Shown: in pieces, positions 59,865 to 64,000 of the stretch
How positions within the stretch are numbered: position 1 is the stretch's first letter
How the letters are laid out: every line of letters starts with the position of its first letter
NCBI GenBank assembly: GCA_020057245.1
Contig: JAGVGD010000141.1
Coordinates: 1-64,000 of the forward strand
Length of the DNA stretch: 64,000 bases
Reading direction: 5' to 3'
Source of the DNA: Thiobacillus sp.
Lineage (GTDB): Bacteria > Pseudomonadota > Gammaproteobacteria > Burkholderiales > Thiobacillaceae
The notes under the pieces: model-generated
Told to the model about the DNA's origin: nothing
Databases searched by the model: none
The model's input: the letters and a program-made list of their open reading frames with translations, nothing else
Translations under genes and position numbers: made by a program

Positions 59865-62627
59865 ATGTTCATCCCTCGCTTCGTCAGCCTGAAATGGAAG
59901 CTGCTGCTGCCGCTCACGCTGGCCATGGCAGCTGGCACCATCGCGCTCACCTGGGTGAACGACGCCAATCTGCGCAACACCGTTGAACAGAGCCGGCGTG
60001 ACGACGCCATGCGCAACGAGGCGCTGCTGCGCTTTCTGATCCAGCAGAATGAACGCCAGTTGCTGGATGCGGGCACCGCGCTGGCCGACTTTCTGGTGGT
60101 CGGCAGCACGGGCTCGCTCGAACTGGACTCTGCCGCCTTCCTGCAACCCTACTGGGATCAGCTCAGTCTGAACCAGGGATTTGAAAGCCTGCGACTTTAC
60201 GATGTCAGCCAGGATCTGGTCATCGGTTTTGGCAACGTGCCCGCGGCTGACCGCCAGATTCGCGCCAAACTGGCTGAAGTGCTGCGTCAGGAGCGCCCGT
60301 CCAGCGCCTTGCATTGCAACGAAAGCTGCCTGTTCGTCGGCATGGTGCCGGTGCTGCGCCAGGGCGTCACCGCCGGGGCTGTGGTGGTCACCATGGATCT
60401 TTCGGGATTGCTGAGCGCCTTCGCCCAGAGCAGCGGGCGTGATCTCGCGGTTGCGATCGACCGTGCGGGAACGCCCCACGTGCTGAGCGCCACCACGCCG
60501 CTGCTCAAAACGCTGCTCGGCACGATCGACTTCACCCCTTACCCGCAGCTTCCGCACATCGAATCAGCCATCAGCCACAACGACCGCAAGACCTACGAAT
60601 GGCAGAAGCTGCAGCCGCTGGATGCCGCAGCCAACACGCCTTACTTCATTGCACGCAAGGATGTCACTGCGGACGAACAGGCTATCAAGCGCGTGTTCAT
60701 GAGCAACCTGTTCACCGGCATCGGCGTATTCGTACTCGCCGAAGTCGCACTCCTGGTGGCGCTGATCTGGTTCATGCGACGCATGAACCGCGTCAGCTCC
60801 TGCCTGCCTCTGCTCGGCCAGGGACACTGGCAGCAGGTCCGCCAGTATCTGCGCATCCCCGACAAGGAACCGCGCGACGAAATATCCACGCTGAAGGATG
60901 CTGCGCTATCGCTCGCGGGCCAGCTTGAAACCCTGGATACCGCCACACGCAACCAGCAAAACGACCTCGGCAAACTGGTGGATACCCTGTCGCACGAGCG
61001 CGATTTCATCACCGGCCTGCTCGACACCGCCCAGGCGCTGATCCTGACCCAGGACCAGCGCGGCGTGATCCGCATGGCCAACCATTACTGCGAAAACCTC
61101 ACTGGCCTCACGGAAAACCAGCTGATCGGCAAGGATTACTTCGATCTGATGATTGCCCAGCAGGAGCGCCAGGAATGGCGTTCCCGCCTGCTGACGCATT
61201 TCACCCGCGACCTGACGCCGCTGCGGTTTGAAGCGCCGCTGGTCACTGCGGACGGCCTGCGCAACATCACCTGGGTGCATTCCCTGATCGGACAGGCCAG
61301 CGGTAGCGACCCCCTCGTCCTGTCGGTTGGCCTCGATCTGACCGAGCTGAAGAGCGCACAGGCGCGCGCCAGCTATTTGTCCGATTACGACACCCTCACC
61401 GGCCTGTACAACCGCCAGGGCTTCCAGCGCCGTCTGGACCAGATTCTGCCCGGCGCACAAGGCGGCGCACTGTTGCTGATCGACCTCGACGATTTCAAGG
61501 CCATCAACGACCTGGCTGGCCACAGCGCAGGGGATGCGGTGATCCAGCGCATGGCCGAACGGCTGCGCGAACTCAAGCCCGAACCGCGTCTGGCTGCGCG
61601 TCTGGGCGGCGACGAATTCGCGCTGTTTTTCGATCCCATGCCCGACGCGTCCCTGCTGCAAACGGCCCGCCTGCTGTGCAAGGGCGAGCTGAAGCAGCAT
61701 ATCGCCACAGCCTGCATCGGCATCACCACACTGCAGCCGAATGGAACAGGCGCCAACACAGAATCCCTGATGGGACAAGCCGACCTCGCCCTGTCGCAGG
61801 CGCGCAGCAAAGGCCGCAGCAACTGGCATTTGTACAACCCCAAGGACGGCATCCGCGAAAATCTGCTCGACCGCACCGAACAGCTCGCCCTGATAACAGA
61901 CGCCCTGCAGAACGACCGGCTGGAGCTCTACCTGCAGCCCATCATCGAGGTACGAACCGGCCGGCCGGCTCACTACGAAGCGCTGTTGCGCGTCCACACG
62001 GCGGACGGCCAGACGCTGCCGCCCGCCCCGCTGATTGCCGCAGCCGAAGCTTCCGGGTTGATCCGCGAAATCGACCTGTGGGTGCTGCAGCACGTCATCG
62101 AACTGATCGCCCGCTGGCCCGGGCTGCATCTGGCCGCCAACCTGTCCGCGCGCAGCCTCGACAACCCCGAGCTGCCCGCCCTGCTGCACAATTTGCTGCA
62201 GAAAAATCAGGTCGATCCGCAACAGTTGACTCTGGAAATCACCGAAACCGCTGCGCTCGACCAGCTTGCCCATGCCGAGGTCCTGCTCAGCGGCATCCGG
62301 GCGCTCGGCTGCAAGCTGGCGCTCGATGACTTTGGCGTCGGCTTCTCGACCTTCCAGTACCTGAAGCACCTGCCGGTGGATTTCGTCAAGATCGACGGCT
62401 CCTTCATCCGCACCCTCGATCAAAGCGAGGACGACCAGCTGTTCGTCAAGGCCCTGGTCGAGGCGATCCACGGCTACGGCAAGCAGGCGGTGGCGGAATA
62501 TGTCGAGAACGAGGCCATTCTCAAACGTGTCAGCGCACTGGGAATCGATTTCGCCCAGGGTTACCATTTCGGCCGCCCGCAACCGGTTGAAATCGTGCTT
62601 GGCGACAGCCCTCCATCAGTGCCCTAG
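59865..62627 (+). CDS. membrane-bound PAS-GGDEF-EAL protein
   Basis: N-terminal TM and sensor region; RLGGDEFALFF; YEALLRV and DDFGVGFSTFQYLKHLPVDFVKIDGSFI. Confidence 0.95.
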   Translation: MFIPRFVSLKWKLLLPLTLAMAAGTIALTWVNDANLRNTVEQSRRDDAMRNEALLRFLIQQNERQLLDAGTALADFLVVGSTGSLELDSAAFLQPYWDQLSLNQGFESLRLYDVSQDLVIGFGNVPAADRQIRAKLAEVLRQERPSSALHCNESCLFVGMVPVLRQGVTAGAVVVTMDLSGLLSAFAQSSGRDLAVAIDRAGTPHVLSATTPLLKTLLGTIDFTPYPQLPHIESAISHNDRKTYEWQKLQPLDAAANTPYFIARKDVTADEQAIKRVFMSNLFTGIGVFVLAEVALLVALIWFMRRMNRVSSCLPLLGQGHWQQVRQYLRIPDKEPRDEISTLKDAALSLAGQLETLDTATRNQQNDLGKLVDTLSHERDFITGLLDTAQALILTQDQRGVIRMANHYCENLTGLTENQLIGKDYFDLMIAQQERQEWRSRLLTHFTRDLTPLRFEAPLVTADGLRNITWVHSLIGQASGSDPLVLSVGLDLTELKSAQARASYLSDYDTLTGLYNRQGFQRRLDQILPGAQGGALLLIDLDDFKAINDLAGHSAGDAVIQRMAERLRELKPEPRLAARLGGDEFALFFDPMPDASLLQTARLLCKGELKQHIATACIGITTLQPNGTGANTESLMGQADLALSQARSKGRSNWHLYNPKDGIRENLLDRTEQLALITDALQNDRLELYLQPIIEVRTGRPAHYEALLRVHTADGQTLPPAPLIAAAEASGLIREIDLWVLQHVIELIARWPGLHLAANLSARSLDNPELPALLHNLLQKNQVDPQQLTLEITETAALDQLAHAEVLLSGIRALGCKLALDDFGVGFSTFQYLKHLPVDFVKIDGSFIRTLDQSEDDQLFVKALVEAIHGYGKQAVAEYVENEAILKRVSALGIDFAQGYHFGRPQPVEIVLGDSPPSVP

Positions 62628-62684
62628 CCGATTAAGCGCGCAGTGCTATACATAGGGTCGTAGCCTCTGAATCAAGGAGTTGCC

Positions 62685-63008
62685 ATGACTGCATCCCCGA
62701 ACACCAACAACTCAGCCCTTTTCGATTCCAGCGGTTTCCTGATCGACCCGAACGTATGGAGCATCACCTTGGCTGATCGCATTGCCCAGGCCGATGGCCT
62801 GGGCGAACTGAACGACCTGCAGATCGGCCTGCTGCATGCCCTGCGCGACGAGTATGCCAAGCACGGCTGCGTCACCGCACTCAGCCACGTCTGCCATCTC
62901 ACCGGACAAAGTGCTGACTGCATGCAACACCTGTTTCCCAACCCGCGCATCGCTTGGCGCGTGGCCGGCCTGCCCGATCCCGGCGAGGAGGCTCGCGCTT
63001 ACCTGTAA
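62685..63008 (+). CDS. TusE/DsrC/DsvC-family protein lacking C-terminal cysteines
   Basis: FDSSGFLIDPNVWSITLADRIAQADGLGELNDLQIGLLHALRDEYAKHG...LFPNPRIAWRVAGLPDPGEEARAYL. Confidence 0.82.
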   Translation: MTASPNTNNSALFDSSGFLIDPNVWSITLADRIAQADGLGELNDLQIGLLHALRDEYAKHGCVTALSHVCHLTGQSADCMQHLFPNPRIAWRVAGLPDPGEEARAYL

Positions 63009-63098
63009 GCCTTACCTGCAAGCTGCATCACGCTCCACGCTTCGCGTCGCAAAGATTCCGGTAAAATCCGGATTTCCCTTTGTTACGAGAACACCACC

Positions 63099-64000
63099 AT
63101 GTCCATGGCCGACCGCGACGGCGTCATCTGGTACGACGGCAAGCTTGTCCCCTGGCGCGAAGCCACCACCCACGTCCTCACCCACACCCTGCACTACGGC
63201 ATGGGAGTATTTGAAGGCGTGCGCGCATACAAGGCCGAACAGGGCACAGCGATTTTCCGCCTGCAGGAGCACACCGACCGGCTGTTCCGCTCTGCCCACA
63301 TCCTCGGCATGAAACTGCCCTACGACAAAGCCACGATCTCCGAAGCGCAACGCACCGTCGTGCGCGAAAACGGACTCGAGTCCGGCTACCTGCGCCCGAT
63401 GGCGTTTTTCGGCTCGGAAGCGATGGGCATTTCGGCGAAGAATCTGTCGGTGCACGTCATCGTCGCCGCCTGGCCGTGGGGCACCTACCTGGGACAGGAA
63501 GCGCTCGACAAAGGCATCCGCGTCAAGACCAGCTCGTTCTCGCGCCACCATGTGAACATCACCATGTGCAAGGCCAAGGCCAACGGCAACTACATGAACT
63601 CCATCCTTGCGCACAAGGAAGCCGAGATGGACGGCTACGACGAAGCGCTGCTGCTGGATGTCGATGGTTTTGTCGCTGAAGGCTCGGGCGAAAACGTTTT
63701 CATCATCCGCAACGGCAAGCTCTACACGCCGGACCTCACCAGCGCGCTGGAAGGCATCACCCGCGACACGATCATCCAGCTCGCCGCCGAAATCGGCCTG
63801 CCGCTGGTGGAGAAACGCATCACCCGCGACGAAGTGTATTCCGCCGACGAAGCCTTCTTCACCGGCACCGCGGCTGAAGTCACGCCCATCCGCGAACTCG
63901 ACAACCGCGCCATCGGCGAAGGCACCCGCGGTCCGCTGACCGCGAAATTGCAGGCGATGTATTTCGACTGCGTGCATGGCCGTGCCGCCGCCCATACCGG
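63099..64000 (+). CDS. ilvE: branched-chain amino acid aminotransferase (partial, runs off window)
   Basis: MADRDGVIWYDGKLVPWREATTHVLTHTLHYGMGVFEGVRAYK; no stop before the end. Confidence 0.95.
   Translation, partial: MSMADRDGVIWYDGKLVPWREATTHVLTHTLHYGMGVFEGVRAYKAEQGTAIFRLQEHTDRLFRSAHILGMKLPYDKATISEAQRTVVRENGLESGYLRPMAFFGSEAMGISAKNLSVHVIVAAWPWGTYLGQEALDKGIRVKTSSFSRHHVNITMCKAKANGNYMNSILAHKEAEMDGYDEALLLDVDGFVAEGSGENVFIIRNGKLYTPDLTSALEGITRDTIIQLAAEIGLPLVEKRITRDEVYSADEAFFTGTAAEVTPIRELDNRAIGEGTRGPLTAKLQAMYFDCVHGRAAAHT

Overview
The window is betaproteobacterial chromosome. A Thiobacillus-like or other Nitrosomonadales sulfur oxidizer is my inference, from three DUF2173 genes, a DsrC/TusE-like gene and a PEP-CTERM gene. 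Main parts: (1) about 0.2-1.94 kb, the distal end of an integron gene-cassette array with at least three ORF cassettes and attC-like sites, abutting pdxJ. (2) 2-19 kb, housekeeping genes: pdxJ-recO-era-rnc-DUF4845-lepB-lepA, leuA, pssA-psd, ilvC-ilvH-ilvI, three tandem DUF2173 genes, RDD, SseB, GlcD-like, then tRNA-Ala and tRNA-Glu. (3) 21.10-30.38 kb, a ~9.3 kb island in the 3' end of tRNA-Arg(CCT). It carries a P4-type integrase, AlpA, CHC2 and ATPase replication genes, RadC-like, Nu1-like TerS and a fused HK97 protease-capsid, but I see no portal, TerL or tail genes. It looks like a phage satellite, and a pair of inverted 9-bp iteron arrays is a candidate replication origin. (4) 30.5-52.4 kb, hrpA, a possible lipid or acyl-metabolite operon (T-hemolysin family, acyl ligase, heme-oxygenase-like diiron protein, SDR, TPR), a PstS-like/beta-barrel/two-component module, pgl-zwf-gnd, trmB, thiG, thiS. 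(5) 52.5-64 kb, two DUF1631 genes, the second behind a GEMM-I c-di-GMP riboswitch, then mutY, a second PstS-like/beta-barrel module linked to a GGDEF-EAL protein, a DsrC-like protein lacking the C-terminal cysteines, and partial ilvE. All calls come from reading the sequence and the supplied ORFs; no searches were run.
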